In this document: positions 23,561 through 34,698 of the stretch, one piece after another
Layout: the number at the start of each line of letters is the position of its first letter
Position numbering within the stretch: the first letter of the stretch is position 1
Source of the DNA: Streptococcus pseudopneumoniae
Lineage (GTDB): Bacteria > Bacillota > Bacilli > Lactobacillales > Streptococcaceae
Direction: 5' to 3'
Length of the DNA: 34,759 bases
Assembly: GCF_001074825.1 (NCBI RefSeq)
Contig: NZ_JUPG01000145.1
Coordinates: forward strand, 1-34,759
Program-made: the position numbers and the translations under genes
The notes under the pieces: generated by a model
Told to the model about the DNA's origin: nothing
The model's database searches: none
Seen by the model: the letters and a program-made list of their open reading frames with translations, nothing else

Positions 23561-23842
23561 GGCTAATCTATCGATTTTAAAAATTTATAATAAAGAATTC
23601 CTAAAATCAAAATCTTTTTGTCCCAGCCTCATAATCACCGCCCTTCAATTACCTTGTTTCAACATAAAATTAGGAGAGAATAATAATCTTATCCAATGCA
23701 ATACCTTTGATTTTCGAAACTTTGACAACTTCAAAAAACAGATTTTTACAATTCGCAATATCAAAAAAGAAAGGACAAAATTTGCCCTTTCTAGATCTTA
23801 TCTTTGCTTCAATCCATTACAATGGATAGAGAACTCAATTTC

Positions 23843-24748
23843 TTATAGGTAAAGGAATTTGAAAACAGCTACTGCTGCAATTGCTGCTGCGATAGGTGCT
23901 ACTACTGGTACCCAAGAATACCACCATTTTGAATCACCTTTGTGCTCACCAAGAACTGATTTTGGAAGGAAAGCATGAAAGAGACGTGGACCAAAGTCAC
24001 GGGCTGGGTTCAAGGCAGGTCCTGTAGGTCCACCAAGTGACGTTACCAAGGCCATAACGAGAAAACCAAGTGCCAAGTGAGCAATTCCAAGACCTGATGT
24101 CATAAATGGTGCTACTTGTTCTTTAGCTTGATCAAGTGCTGCTGTTACTTGTTCTTGAGGAATGGTTTGACCTTGAGTAGTTGCTTGAGCAACTTGAGAA
24201 TTGATAGCCGCTTGCGCTTTTGACACTAGTTCAGCACCAAAGAAGTTTTTAGTTAAACCAAGCGCTGCAAAGAAAAGGACAAATGAACCAACAAACTCGT
24301 TTACAAAACCATTAACAGTTGCTGCAAAGCGTGATTCTTTTGAACCATTATCCAAACTTGAAATTGTTGAGAAAGTACCCAAGATGTTGTTTGGATTTTC
24401 AGTTTTCAAGTAGTATGGGCGATGTGTTGCCACAACCAAGGCTTGGCCAAAGATAGCACCCAAAACTTGTGCGATGATATAAGGCGCAACTTGTGCCCAA
24501 GGGAATAGACCGCTGACTGCAAGTCCAAGAGTGAAGGCTGGGTTGATGTGGTTTCCAGATACGTTACCAAACATCAAGGCAGGAATCATAACCCCCATAC
24601 CATAACCAACAGCGATAACGATCCAGCCACTTTGGTGACCTTTCGTACCTTTAAGTTCAACGTTGGCAACTGCACCATTTCCAAGAATGATCAAAAGAGC
24701 AGTGGCCAAAAATTCAGTGGCATATTTAATTGCCCATGTGAAATCCAT
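23843..24748 (-). CDS. Aquaglyceroporin (GlpF-like MIP channel) with a long loop
   Basis: A 301-residue MIP-family channel with six membrane helices and two half-helices. The first NPA box is GNHINPAFTLG, the second ALNPARDFGPR; the Asp after the second NPA-Arg is typical of glycerol facilitators, so glycerol or other small solutes are likely cargo along with water. Between helices 4 and 5 (about residues 172-220) is an Ala/Gln-rich insertion, for example AQAAINSQVAQATTQ and EQVTAALDQAKEQV. By normal MIP topology this is cytoplasmic loop D. The start follows AAGGAGA. The gene is enclosed by insertion-sequence relics. Confidence 0.92.
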   Translation of the reverse strand: MDFTWAIKYATEFLATALLIILGNGAVANVELKGTKGHQSGWIVIAVGYGMGVMIPALMFGNVSGNHINPAFTLGLAVSGLFPWAQVAPYIIAQVLGAIFGQALVVATHRPYYLKTENPNNILGTFSTISSLDNGSKESRFAATVNGFVNEFVGSFVLFFAALGLTKNFFGAELVSKAQAAINSQVAQATTQGQTIPQEQVTAALDQAKEQVAPFMTSGLGIAHLALGFLVMALVTSLGGPTGPALNPARDFGPRLFHAFLPKSVLGEHKGDSKWWYSWVPVVAPIAAAIAAVAVFKFLYL

Positions 24749-24785
24749 TTGATAGATTCTCCTTAAAATTTTTTAGACAATCATT

Positions 24786-24814
24786 ATTCTATCAATTTTT
24801 ACATCTTTTAGCAA
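24786..24814 (-). promoter_or_regulatory. Promoter of the aquaglyceroporin gene
   Basis: Minus-strand TTGCTA (24814-24809), a 17-nt spacer and TGaTAGAAT (-10 at 24791-24786). It sits at the edge of the IS1182-type relic. Confidence 0.7.
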
Positions 24815-24832
24815 CTACTTTCCTGAAAGATT

Positions 24833-25245
24833 ATGACAGAAAACGATTCCAAATCTTATAAACTAATCTTTGTTTTCAATATATTCCCAATTCATTAGGT
24901 TATCTGTGCTAGTCTGATGCTTTTAAGTCAATTCCTTCTGATACATGGTATAGGGAATAAGCAGTATCTTTCACCATTCACAAATAAAAACATAGTTTTA
25001 TTCGCTACCATAACCTGCATCGAGCACGATATATTAAAATCAGTGTGAAGCATGCTTAAGTTTGAATGGTTTGGAAGAAGAACTTCAAAGTGTGAATGTC
25101 TGTTAGATTTTGAAAGATATCAAAATAAAGGACATACTTGCCATTAGTAGGAACTTGAACATTATATCCTGCCTTGAACTGACTATTTTATATATTGTCT
25201 TACTTCGTCCTCACAAAAATATAGTTTATTGAAACTAGAATAGTG
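24833..25245 (-). pseudogene. Relic of an IS1182-family transposase, central part
   Basis: On the minus strand successive pieces read FVRTK, then QFKAGYNVQVPTNGKYVLYF and DIFQNLTDIHTLKFF, then VLDAGYGSE, then LIPYTMYQKEL, then NLMNWEYIENKD, broken by stops and frameshifts. By recollection these are, in the right order, the core blocks of IS1182-type DDE transposases (L-K-x-G-Y-N-V-Q, D-x-x-T-L, D-A-G-Y-G-S-E-x-N-Y, I-P-Y-x-x-Y-x-K-E-Q). Both ends of the gene are missing. The rest of 24749-25529 holds the aquaporin promoter, the suf terminator and AT-rich sequence without genes. Confidence 0.75.
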
Positions 25246-25392
25246 CACTATGACTACTAAAAGATTTTTAGAAATTCATTTATCTTCCTAATAGATTTGT
25301 TTATATATTATTTCAATATATTGTATACTGAAAGTAAAAAGCGGTTAGAAAAACTCTATTTCATGAGAAAACGCAACAAACCTTCCTACAAT

Positions 25393-25442
25393 AAAACGCA
25401 TAATATCAAGTTTTTTGAACTGCACCTGATATCATGCGTTTT
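25393..25442 (-). terminator. Probable terminator of the suf operon
   Basis: Arms 25393-25408 and 25427-25442 form a 16-bp stem with one mismatch. On the minus strand it ends TTTTATTG. It lies about 90 nt after the sufB stop, and nothing else nearby would need it. Confidence 0.65.
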
Positions 25443-25529
25443 CTGTTCTTAAAATATTTTTTCTCAGTCTCTTTTTGTTACAAGTTCATCTTCAAAGTCC
25501 TTGATTTTGAGTAAACCTAGAATCAAATT

Positions 25530-26942
25530 TTACCCAACTGACCCTTCCATTTCATAGCTAATCAAGCGGTTCAGCTCAACGGCGTATTCCATTGGAAGTT
25601 CTTTAGTGAAGGGCTCTACAAATCCCATAACGATCATCTCAGTAGCTTCAGATTCTGACAAACCACGACTCATGAGGTAGTATAGTTGTTCTTCTGAAAT
25701 CTTAGATACCTTGGCTTCGTGCTCTAATGCAACTTGCGAGTTGTGAATTTCATTAAATGGAATGGTATCTGACGCTGATAAGTCATCCATGATAATGGTA
25801 TCACACTCTATGTGAGAAACAGATTTCTTAGAGTTTTTGTTAAAGGTTACTTGTCCACGATAGTCCACCTTTCCTCCGCCTTTAGCGATGGATTTAGAAA
25901 CGATAGACGAGCTTGTATGTGGGGCGTTGTGGATCATCTTGGCACCTGTGTCTTGGTGTTGCCCAGCATTGGCAAAGGCAATCGAAAGCATAGTTCCACG
26001 CGCACCTTCTCCATCAAGGTAAACAGATGGGTATTTCATGGTTGTTTTGGCACCTAAGTTTCCATCAATCCACTCAACAGTCGCATCTTTCAAAGCTTTA
26101 GCACGTTTGGTTACCAAGTTATAAACGTTATCAGACCAGTTTTGGATGGTTGTATAACGCATGTAAGCCCCGTCCAAGGCAAAGATTTCTACGATGGCAG
26201 CATGCAAGCTGTTGCTTGAATAAGTTGGCGCCGTACATCCTTCTACATAGTGGACGCTTGCTCCCTCATCAACGATAATCAAGGTACGTTCAAACTGACC
26301 AGTATTTTCATTGTTGATCCGGAAGTAAGTTTGAAGTGGAATATCCACTTTAACTCCTTTTGGTACATAGATAAAGGTTCCACCTGACCATACTGCTGAA
26401 TTGAGGGCTGCTAACTTGTTATCTGTTGGTGGTACAAGCTTAGCGAAGTATTGTTTAAACAAGTCTGGGTATTCTTTGAGAGCAGAATCTGTATCTGTAA
26501 AGATAATTCCTAACTTCTCAAATTCTTCCTTCATGTTATGGTAAACCACTTCTGACTCATATTGGGCAGAAGCCCCTGCTAGATAGGCACGTTCAGCTTC
26601 TGGAATACCGATACGTTCAAAGGTTTCTTTGATTTTTTCAGGAACGTCATCCCAAGAACGAGCTGGTTTGTCAGATGGTTTTTGATAGTAAATCAAGTCA
26701 TCAAAGTCAATCTCTGACAAGTCCGCTCCCCAAGTTTGCATAGGCATTTTTTTGAAGGTTTCATAAGACTTCAAACGGAATTCTAGCATCCACTCAGGTT
26801 CTCCCTTAGCAGCTGATAATTCGCGAATGACATCTTCATTCAATCCTTTTCCTGTCGATAGGACAGGCTCTACATCGTCATGGAAACCAAATTTATATTC
26901 ACCAAGATCAATTGGTTTTGGTTCTACTCTTTCTTCAGCCAT
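25530..26942 (-). CDS. sufB: Fe-S cluster scaffold protein SufB
   Basis: A 470-residue SufB/D-family protein, central scaffold of the SufBCD complex on which Fe-S clusters are assembled. It has the long N-terminal region ([24 protein letters not shown]) and the right-handed beta-helix core with [13 protein letters not shown] and the C-terminal [20 protein letters not shown] and [11 protein letters not shown] motifs, typical of SufB. The ATG at 26942 follows AAAGGA; longer in-frame starts lack support. It is the last gene of sufCDSUB. Confidence 0.97.
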   Translation of the reverse strand: MAEERVEPKPIDLGEYKFGFHDDVEPVLSTGKGLNEDVIRELSAAKGEPEWMLEFRLKSYETFKKMPMQTWGADLSEIDFDDLIYYQKPSDKPARSWDDVPEKIKETFERIGIPEAERAYLAGASAQYESEVVYHNMKEEFEKLGIIFTDTDSALKEYPDLFKQYFAKLVPPTDNKLAALNSAVWSGGTFIYVPKGVKVDIPLQTYFRINNENTGQFERTLIIVDEGASVHYVEGCTAPTYSSNSLHAAIVEIFALDGAYMRYTTIQNWSDNVYNLVTKRAKALKDATVEWIDGNLGAKTTMKYPSVYLDGEGARGTMLSIAFANAGQHQDTGAKMIHNAPHTSSSIVSKSIAKGGGKVDYRGQVTFNKNSKKSVSHIECDTIIMDDLSASDTIPFNEIHNSQVALEHEAKVSKISEEQLYYLMSRGLSESEATEMIVMGFVEPFTKELPMEYAVELNRLISYEMEGSVG

Positions 26943-26999
26943 AATATCCTTTCTTTCATTCTTCATTTCTACTAATTCATAGTACAAAAGAAACTTGTC

Positions 27000-29926
<2,927 letters not shown>

Positions 29927-29953
29927 TTACTTCTCCTAAAAGATACCAGGGAA

Positions 29954-30724
29954 TTACAATTCTTCCTTGTAGTCGTAGCCAAGTTCTTCAGCTAGTTTTG
30001 CGTATCCTTCACGTTCCAAACGCGCAGCCAATTCTGGACCACCAGAAAGGACAACACGACCTTCCATCATGACGTGTACCACATCAGGTGTGATGTAGTT
30101 CAAAAGACGTTGGTAGTGAGTGATAATCATAGCACCAAAACCTTCACCACGCATGGCATTCACACCTTTAGACACAACTTTAAGAGCGTCAATATCCAGA
30201 CCAGAGTCAATCTCGTCCAAAAGGGCAAATGTTGGTTCTAACATCAAGAGTTGAAGAATTTCATTACGTTTTTTCTCACCACCAGAGAAGCCTTCGTTGA
30301 GGTAACGCTCTGCCATTTCTTCTTTCATGTTAAGCAATTCCATTTTTTCGTCTAGCTTAGTGATGAACTCACGAACTGAAATCTTTTCATCATCTTCCTT
30401 ACCAGCATTCATGGCTGCACGAAGAAATTCAGCATTGGTAATTCCAGGAATTTCTGATGGGTATTGCATAGCAAGGAAAAGTCCCATACGCGCACGCTCG
30501 TCCACTTCCAACTCAAGGATGTTTACGCCATCAAACAAAACTTCACCTTTGGTTACTTCATAGTTTGGATTTCCCATGATAGCGGCTGAAAGAGTTGATT
30601 TACCAGTACCATTTGGTCCCATGATAGCGGCGATTTCGCCTGTTTTCAGGGTCAGGTTAACCCCTTTTAAAATTTCTTTTCCTTCAATCTCAACGTGAAG
30701 ATCTTTGATCTCTAATACTGACAT
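29954..30724 (-). CDS. sufC: Suf ATPase SufC
   Basis: A 256-residue ABC-type ATPase that drives conformational change in the Suf complex. Visible motifs are Walker A GPNGTGKST (about residues 34-42), signature FSGGEKKRNEI, Walker B FALLDEIDSGLD, and the H-loop IITHYQRLL. There is no membrane partner, consistent with the soluble Suf complex. The start at 30724 has AAAGGAA upstream; longer in-frame extension runs through the leader. First gene of the operon. Confidence 0.97.
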   Translation of the reverse strand: MSVLEIKDLHVEIEGKEILKGVNLTLKTGEIAAIMGPNGTGKSTLSAAIMGNPNYEVTKGEVLFDGVNILELEVDERARMGLFLAMQYPSEIPGITNAEFLRAAMNAGKEDDEKISVREFITKLDEKMELLNMKEEMAERYLNEGFSGGEKKRNEILQLLMLEPTFALLDEIDSGLDIDALKVVSKGVNAMRGEGFGAMIITHYQRLLNYITPDVVHVMMEGRVVLSGGPELAARLEREGYAKLAEELGYDYKEEL

Positions 30725-30822
30725 GATAGTTCCTTTCTTTTTCAAGGCCTTTACAGTACTTACTAGAAACATACTTGATTTTCCTAGAAAATACGGTAAA
30801 AGGTCAATAAATATACTTTTAT

Positions 30823-30831
30823 AGTATAACA
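30823..30831 (-). promoter_or_regulatory. Extended -10 promoter of the suf operon
   Basis: Minus-strand TGtTATACT gives a leader of about 95 nt. Its spacer and any -35 lie inside the terminator hairpin of the upstream small gene. Confidence 0.7.
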
Positions 30832-30852
30832 AAAAAAAGCCTAAAAGGCTTT
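30831..30852 (-). terminator. Terminator of the small membrane protein gene
   Basis: Stem AAAGCC/GGCTTT (30847-30852 with 30836-30841), 5-nt loop, and eight T on the minus strand. Confidence 0.85.
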
Positions 30853-30874
30853 GATTTTGTCTAGAAGCTGAGGA

Positions 30875-31069
30875 CTAGTCTTTTCCTTTCAAGTGCTGGT
30901 CAATGACATCTACTATTTTCCCCATCAAGTAACTGACTCGAAAATTTCTAAAGAGCAAAATGGCCCAAAAAGCTGCCATAATATAGCGACCAGTCATCCA
31001 GGCTTCATTGAAAAAATAGGTCTCAGCAGCTGTAAACAGCGCGATGATAATAAATTGTTGTCTATTCAT
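30875..31069 (-). CDS. Small streptococcal membrane protein (DUF3272-like)
   Basis: A 64-residue protein with two hydrophobic stretches (about residues 5-20 and 28-42) and a basic, polar C-terminus. It resembles short proteins found downstream of dnaX in streptococci (DUF3272 by recollection). No function is known. The ATG lies 6 nt after an extended -10 and no ribosome binding site is visible, again suggesting a leaderless message. It has its own terminator. Confidence 0.7.
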   Translation of the reverse strand: MNRQQFIIIALFTAAETYFFNEAWMTGRYIMAAFWAILLFRNFRVSYLMGKIVDVIDQHLKGKD

Positions 31070-31075
31070 AAACTT

Positions 31076-31084
31076 ATTGTATCA
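31076..31084 (-). promoter_or_regulatory. Extended -10 promoter of the small membrane protein gene
   Basis: Minus-strand TGaTACAAT, then AAGTTT, then the ATG at 31069. It lies in the short gap after the dnaX stop (31097). Confidence 0.6.
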
Positions 31085-31096
31085 TGAAATCTTTCT

Positions 31097-32752
31097 TTAG
31101 TCTTCCTCTACCTTCACTTTATCAGCCAAAAATTCAAATCCTTCCGGAATCAGACTTTCTTCTGCTTCTTTTTCAGCTTGAGAAGATTTAGCTTTTGCTG
31201 AAAAGGCTGCACGCACTTCTTTCCATTCCTCCATGGAAATAGCTAAAATCTCAGGTGAAAAACCTGCTGCCTGACTGAGGATGTTGCCAAACATAGTGTT
31301 GAGATTGTCCCGTTTCATGGTTTGACCAGCATTAAAGTTAGACTCAAAAGCAAGAATGGCATGATGTTCATTGGCCGCAACCGGTTGAGAACCAACTAGT
31401 AGAGCCTTATCAGGGCCTCCAAGACTTTCAATCACCTCTCCCCAGGCATTCTGCAAGCGAATCAGATTTTGACGTGCTAAATCAGGATTTTCGACGGCCT
31501 CTTGTAAGATATATTGCACTTTATTGCGATCCACACGATAGACTGTCTTACCTGCTGCTGGTCGACTAGGTGCTGGACTAGTTGGCTTAGGTATAGTTCC
31601 TACATTTGCGAGTTCTTGTTTGAGACGGGCAACTTCCTGTCTCAGCGCAGAAATTTCACTTTCAACCGCCCCTGAAAGAGCTGGCTCCGGCTTAATCTCC
31701 GCTAAACGAATGGTCATCATTTCAGCATAGATTTTAGGTTGTAAACTAGACTTAATATCTGCTAAACTGACTGTCGCTAAGCGAATCATTTCAAACAGAC
31801 TTTCCTGAGGAAGTACCAAGTTTTCTACAAAGACTGGACTATGATGAGTGTTTTCTCCACCTGTTTGGACAATTAACAAGTCTCTTAAATAGTGCAAAAG
31901 ATCGGTCACAAAACGAGTCATGCTCTTACCATTGTCAAAAAGAAGATTTAAGCAAGACAAAGCCTTGGGAACATCCTGTTGAGACAAGGCAGCCACATAA
32001 TCATCCAAGGCTGATAGACTAATTGTGCCAGTAATTTCTTCAGAGATGGCAGTCGTCAGCTCATTTCCCTGTGTCAAACTCAGGGCTTGATCCAAAATAG
32101 ACAAGGCGTCCCGCATCCCACCTTCAGCTCGTCTGGCAATAATTTCCACAGCCTCTGGTTCAGAACTGATATTTTCCTTTTCTAAGATAAAGTGAATATG
32201 TTCCTTAATATCCTGTGTCTTAATTGATTTAAACTCAAAACGTTGGACACGCGATAGAATAGTGGCAGGAATCTTGTGCAATTCAGTAGTAGCTAAAATA
32301 AAGACCACATTCTGTGTGGGTTCTTCCAGCGTCTTTAGAAGAGCATTAAAAGCCCCTGTAGACAGCATGTGAACCTCATCTATGATATAAACCTTATAAC
32401 GGGCAAGACTAGGAGCATAGGTAGATTTATCACGAATTTCACGGATTTCATCCACCCCATTATTAGAGGCCGCATCCATTTCAATGACATCTTCTAAACT
32501 ACCGTCCGTCACTGCTTGACAAATATAGCAGTTATTACACGGTTCACCACCCACTTGATTAGGACAGTTCATAGCCTTGGCAAAGATCTTAGCCACACTG
32601 GTTTTTCCCGTTCCACGAGGACCAGAAAAAAGATAAGCATGACTTATTTTCTCTTGCTCCACTGCTTGTTTAAGAGTTTTAGCCACAACTTCTTGACCAA
32701 CCAACTGAGAGAAGTTTTGACTTCTATATTTTCGATAAAGTGCTTGATACAT
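31097..32752 (-). CDS. dnaX: DNA polymerase III subunits gamma/tau
   Basis: Clamp-loader ATPase of the replisome. The 551 residues include YRPQ-like [15 protein letters not shown], Walker A GPRGTGKTS (about residues 45-53), a four-Cys zinc module (CPNQVGGEPCNNCYIC), DEVHML, the sensor TILSRVQRFEF, and GGMRDALSILDQ. The C-terminal third carries a coiled segment (ALRQEVARLKQELA) and a P/S-rich linker before the tau-like domain. The start at 32752 overlaps the msrC stop as TAATG, with GGGGAGAAAG upstream, so its translation is coupled to msrC. Confidence 0.95.
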   Translation of the reverse strand: MYQALYRKYRSQNFSQLVGQEVVAKTLKQAVEQEKISHAYLFSGPRGTGKTSVAKIFAKAMNCPNQVGGEPCNNCYICQAVTDGSLEDVIEMDAASNNGVDEIREIRDKSTYAPSLARYKVYIIDEVHMLSTGAFNALLKTLEEPTQNVVFILATTELHKIPATILSRVQRFEFKSIKTQDIKEHIHFILEKENISSEPEAVEIIARRAEGGMRDALSILDQALSLTQGNELTTAISEEITGTISLSALDDYVAALSQQDVPKALSCLNLLFDNGKSMTRFVTDLLHYLRDLLIVQTGGENTHHSPVFVENLVLPQESLFEMIRLATVSLADIKSSLQPKIYAEMMTIRLAEIKPEPALSGAVESEISALRQEVARLKQELANVGTIPKPTSPAPSRPAAGKTVYRVDRNKVQYILQEAVENPDLARQNLIRLQNAWGEVIESLGGPDKALLVGSQPVAANEHHAILAFESNFNAGQTMKRDNLNTMFGNILSQAAGFSPEILAISMEEWKEVRAAFSAKAKSSQAEKEAEESLIPEGFEFLADKVKVEED

Positions 32753-33249
32753 TAGGCTTTCTCCCCAAACATTGTAAAGTCCCATTCTGTCTTTTCAAGC
32801 AAAATAGCGACAAATTGTTCCAAATAATCTCGATTCATAGCATCATAATCATCAATCTCTGAAGAATCCAGATCCAGAACTCCAAGTAATTGACCATTCT
32901 TTACCATAGGCACAACAATTTCACTTTTAGCCCGACTATCACAAGAAATATAGTTGGGATAAGTTGTTACATCACCAACCAGAACAGTTTCCTGAAAGTG
33001 AGCTGCCTCACCACAAACACCTTTGCCTAGTGAGATACGGATGCAGGAAACACCTCCTTGGAAGGGACCTAAAACCAATTCCTTTCCATCGAACAGATAA
33101 AAGCCTGCAAATACGGTATTAGGAAAACGTGATTTTAGAAGAGCACTGGCGTTGGAAAGATTAGCCAAAACATTGGTTTCACCTTCCAACAAAAAAGAGA
33201 GCTCTTCATTTAACATTTGATAACGTGATTGTTTTTCTGATTCTAACAT
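32752..33249 (-). CDS. msrC: Free methionine-(R)-sulfoxide reductase (GAF-type)
   Basis: A 165-residue GAF-domain protein. The fRMsr signature is clear: [20 protein letters not shown], then [15 protein letters not shown], giving the three conserved cysteines (Cys in SCIR, GVCG and SCDS), and a GVLDLDS block. These enzymes reduce free Met-R-sulfoxide with thioredoxin, protecting against oxidants such as streptococcal hydrogen peroxide. The start lies 6 nt after an extended -10 with no ribosome binding site. The stop overlaps the dnaX start, forming an msrC-dnaX operon. Confidence 0.92.
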   Translation of the reverse strand: MLESEKQSRYQMLNEELSFLLEGETNVLANLSNASALLKSRFPNTVFAGFYLFDGKELVLGPFQGGVSCIRISLGKGVCGEAAHFQETVLVGDVTTYPNYISCDSRAKSEIVVPMVKNGQLLGVLDLDSSEIDDYDAMNRDYLEQFVAILLEKTEWDFTMFGEKA

Positions 33250-33255
33250 AGAACT

Positions 33256-33264
33256 ATTATATCA
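33256..33264 (-). promoter_or_regulatory. Extended -10 promoter of msrC-dnaX
   Basis: Minus-strand TGaTATAAT, then AGTTCT, then the ATG at 33249. This predicts a leaderless mRNA for msrC. Confidence 0.7.
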
Positions 33265-33282
33265 AAAAAGGCTTACAGACAA

Positions 33283-33317
33283 AAGAAAAATCCCTTGTTT
33301 AGAAAACAAAGGATTTT
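33283..33317 (-). terminator. Terminator of rpsA
   Basis: A 14-bp stem with one mismatch (33287-33300 with 33304-33317), a 3-nt loop and a minus-strand TTTTT, 17 nt after the rpsA stop. Confidence 0.88.
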
Positions 33318-33334
33318 ATGAATTTTCAATTTGA

Positions 33335-34537
33335 TTAAAGTTCGATATCACCGAACAAGTCAGCCATTGAGAATCCTGTTTGTGTTTCTGGAAGTTCGAA
33401 ATCACGTTTTTCTTGACGTTTTGGACGACGTGGACGAGCAGCACGTTTTTCTTCTTTTTGTCCTTCTTCTTGAGCTGGACGCTCTTCAAGAGCTTTGATA
33501 GAAAGTGATACGCGTTCTGCATCTGCGTTAACCTCAAGAACTTTAACTTGAACTTCTTGACCAACTTTAAGAGCTTCTTTTGGATTTTCAATACGTTTGT
33601 GTGAAATTTGTGATACGTGAACAAGTCCATCGATACCTGGCAATACTTCAACAAATGCACCGAAGTCAGTCAAACGTTTAACTGTTCCTTCTACTACATC
33701 ACCTTTAGTCAATTTTTGCTCAACGCCATCCCATGGTCCAGGTGTTGTTGCCTTAAGTGAAAGTGATACACGTCCTTCTTCTTCGTTAAGATCAAGGATT
33801 TTCACTTCAATTTCTTCACCAACAGTTACAACTGATTTTGGTGATACGTTACGTTCATGTGACAATTCAGTCAAGTGAACCAATCCGTCAACACCACCAA
33901 GGTCGATGAAAGCACCGAAGCTTGTGATACGGGCAACTTTACCAGTTACTACATCACCAACAGCCAATTTACCGAATACTTCAGCGCGAGCTGCTGCTGT
34001 AGCTGCTTCAACAACTTCACGACGTGAAAGGATGAAGCGGTTTTCTTTAGCGTCAACTTCTTTGATTTTAGCATCAAATTCTTGACCTACAAAACGCTCA
34101 GTGTTACGTACGAAACGAGTATCCAACATTGAAGCTGGGATAAATCCACGAACACCTTCAAATTCTACTGAAAGTCCACCTTTAACGGCACGAGTTCCTT
34201 TAACAGTAACAACTTCTTCTTCGCGACCAACAAGTTTGTTCCATGCTTTGCGAGCTTCAAGGCGTTTTTTAGATACAAGGTATGTAACTGTATCAGTATC
34301 TTTACCAACTACTTGACGAAGTACAAGAACATCCAATACTTCTCCTACTTTAACAAAGTCATTGATATCTGCATCGCGATCGTTTGTCAATTCGCGAAGA
34401 GTCAAGACACCTTCAACACCAGTTCCAGAGATTGCAACGTTAGCTTGAGTCGCATCAACTGTCAATACTTCAGCACTAACAACATCACCAGTCTCAACTT
34501 GGCTAACGCTATTTAGCAAATCTTCAAATTCGTTCAT
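33335..34537 (-). CDS. rpsA: 30S ribosomal protein S1
   Basis: A 400-residue RNA-binding protein with four S1 domains, the usual number in Firmicutes. They start near residues 16 (GDVVSAEVLTVD), 100 (VTVKGTRAVKGGL), 190 (GDVVTGKVARITSFGAFIDL) and 275 (GDVVEGTVKRLTDFGAFVEV); the last two are the most canonical. A basic linker (KRAARPRRPKRQEKRD) precedes the C-terminal MADLFGDIEL. The start has GGAGGA upstream. It is monocistronic, with a structured leader. Confidence 0.95.
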   Translation of the reverse strand: MNEFEDLLNSVSQVETGDVVSAEVLTVDATQANVAISGTGVEGVLTLRELTNDRDADINDFVKVGEVLDVLVLRQVVGKDTDTVTYLVSKKRLEARKAWNKLVGREEEVVTVKGTRAVKGGLSVEFEGVRGFIPASMLDTRFVRNTERFVGQEFDAKIKEVDAKENRFILSRREVVEAATAAARAEVFGKLAVGDVVTGKVARITSFGAFIDLGGVDGLVHLTELSHERNVSPKSVVTVGEEIEVKILDLNEEEGRVSLSLKATTPGPWDGVEQKLTKGDVVEGTVKRLTDFGAFVEVLPGIDGLVHVSQISHKRIENPKEALKVGQEVQVKVLEVNADAERVSLSIKALEERPAQEEGQKEEKRAARPRRPKRQEKRDFELPETQTGFSMADLFGDIEL

Positions 34538-34556
34538 CTAAAAAATCCTCCAACAA

Positions 34557-34577
34557 TCAAGTTTTTCTTAAACTTGA
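34557..34577 (-). promoter_or_regulatory. Hairpin in the rpsA leader
   Basis: TCAAGTTT/AAACTTGA forms an 8-bp perfect stem with a 5-nt loop, just upstream of the GGAGGA site. It may tune access of ribosomes or S1 itself; this is inference. Confidence 0.5.
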
Positions 34578-34639
34578 CATACTTATAATTTTTTTCCTAA
34601 GCACCCGCAAGGACATGTTCATATCGTTCACGTCTTTCA

Positions 34640-34645
34640 ATTATA
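34640..34645 (-). promoter_or_regulatory. Possible -10 of rpsA
   Basis: A minus-strand TATAAT lies about 100 nt upstream of rpsA. No clear -35 is seen. The resulting leader would include the hairpin at 34557-34577. Confidence 0.45.
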
Positions 34646-34698
34646 AAAATAAAATACCCTAAGATATTTTGCTTTTTATCTTGATCATTACCTAAGAA

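Larger units (their letters stand above)
22917..23838 (+). pseudogene. Decayed ISL3-family insertion sequence (IS1167-like)
   Basis: The stretch between ybaB and the aquaporin gene holds a broken ISL3 transposase in plus orientation. At 23039 it reads MEQLHFIT, then a frameshift into LLDIE. At about 23295-23400 pieces read SPTFCMRLTTKEIIETLLSY and KELKHHYNLLHFYF. At 23630-23800 the end reads ITALQLPC, FDFRNFDNFKKQIF and NIKKERTKFALSR. These match, from memory and in order, the N-terminal, central and C-terminal blocks of ISL3 transposases. Much of the middle is deleted. The end near 23815-23838 resembles an inverted copy of the left terminus. Not functional. Confidence 0.82.

Noticed and set aside
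23820..23843. ATCCATT/AATGGAT palindrome as aquaporin terminator
   Set aside because: No T tract follows on the minus strand; it is better explained as the degenerate right end of the ISL3 relic.
23547..23852. A 101-residue plus-strand reading frame as a new gene
   Set aside because: Its C-terminal half matches ISL3 transposase sequence and the rest includes terminator hairpin sequence; it is part of the decayed element.
25245..25400. Promoter or small gene in the AT-rich stretch beside the IS1182 relic
   Set aside because: TATA-like words are present but without a paired -35 or a plausible reading frame; base composition alone explains them.
31097..31250. Programmed frameshift site in dnaX to make gamma
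   Set aside because: The A-rich stretch near the 3' end does not form an A-AAA-AAG heptamer in frame, and it lies too close to the stop to give a typical gamma subunit.
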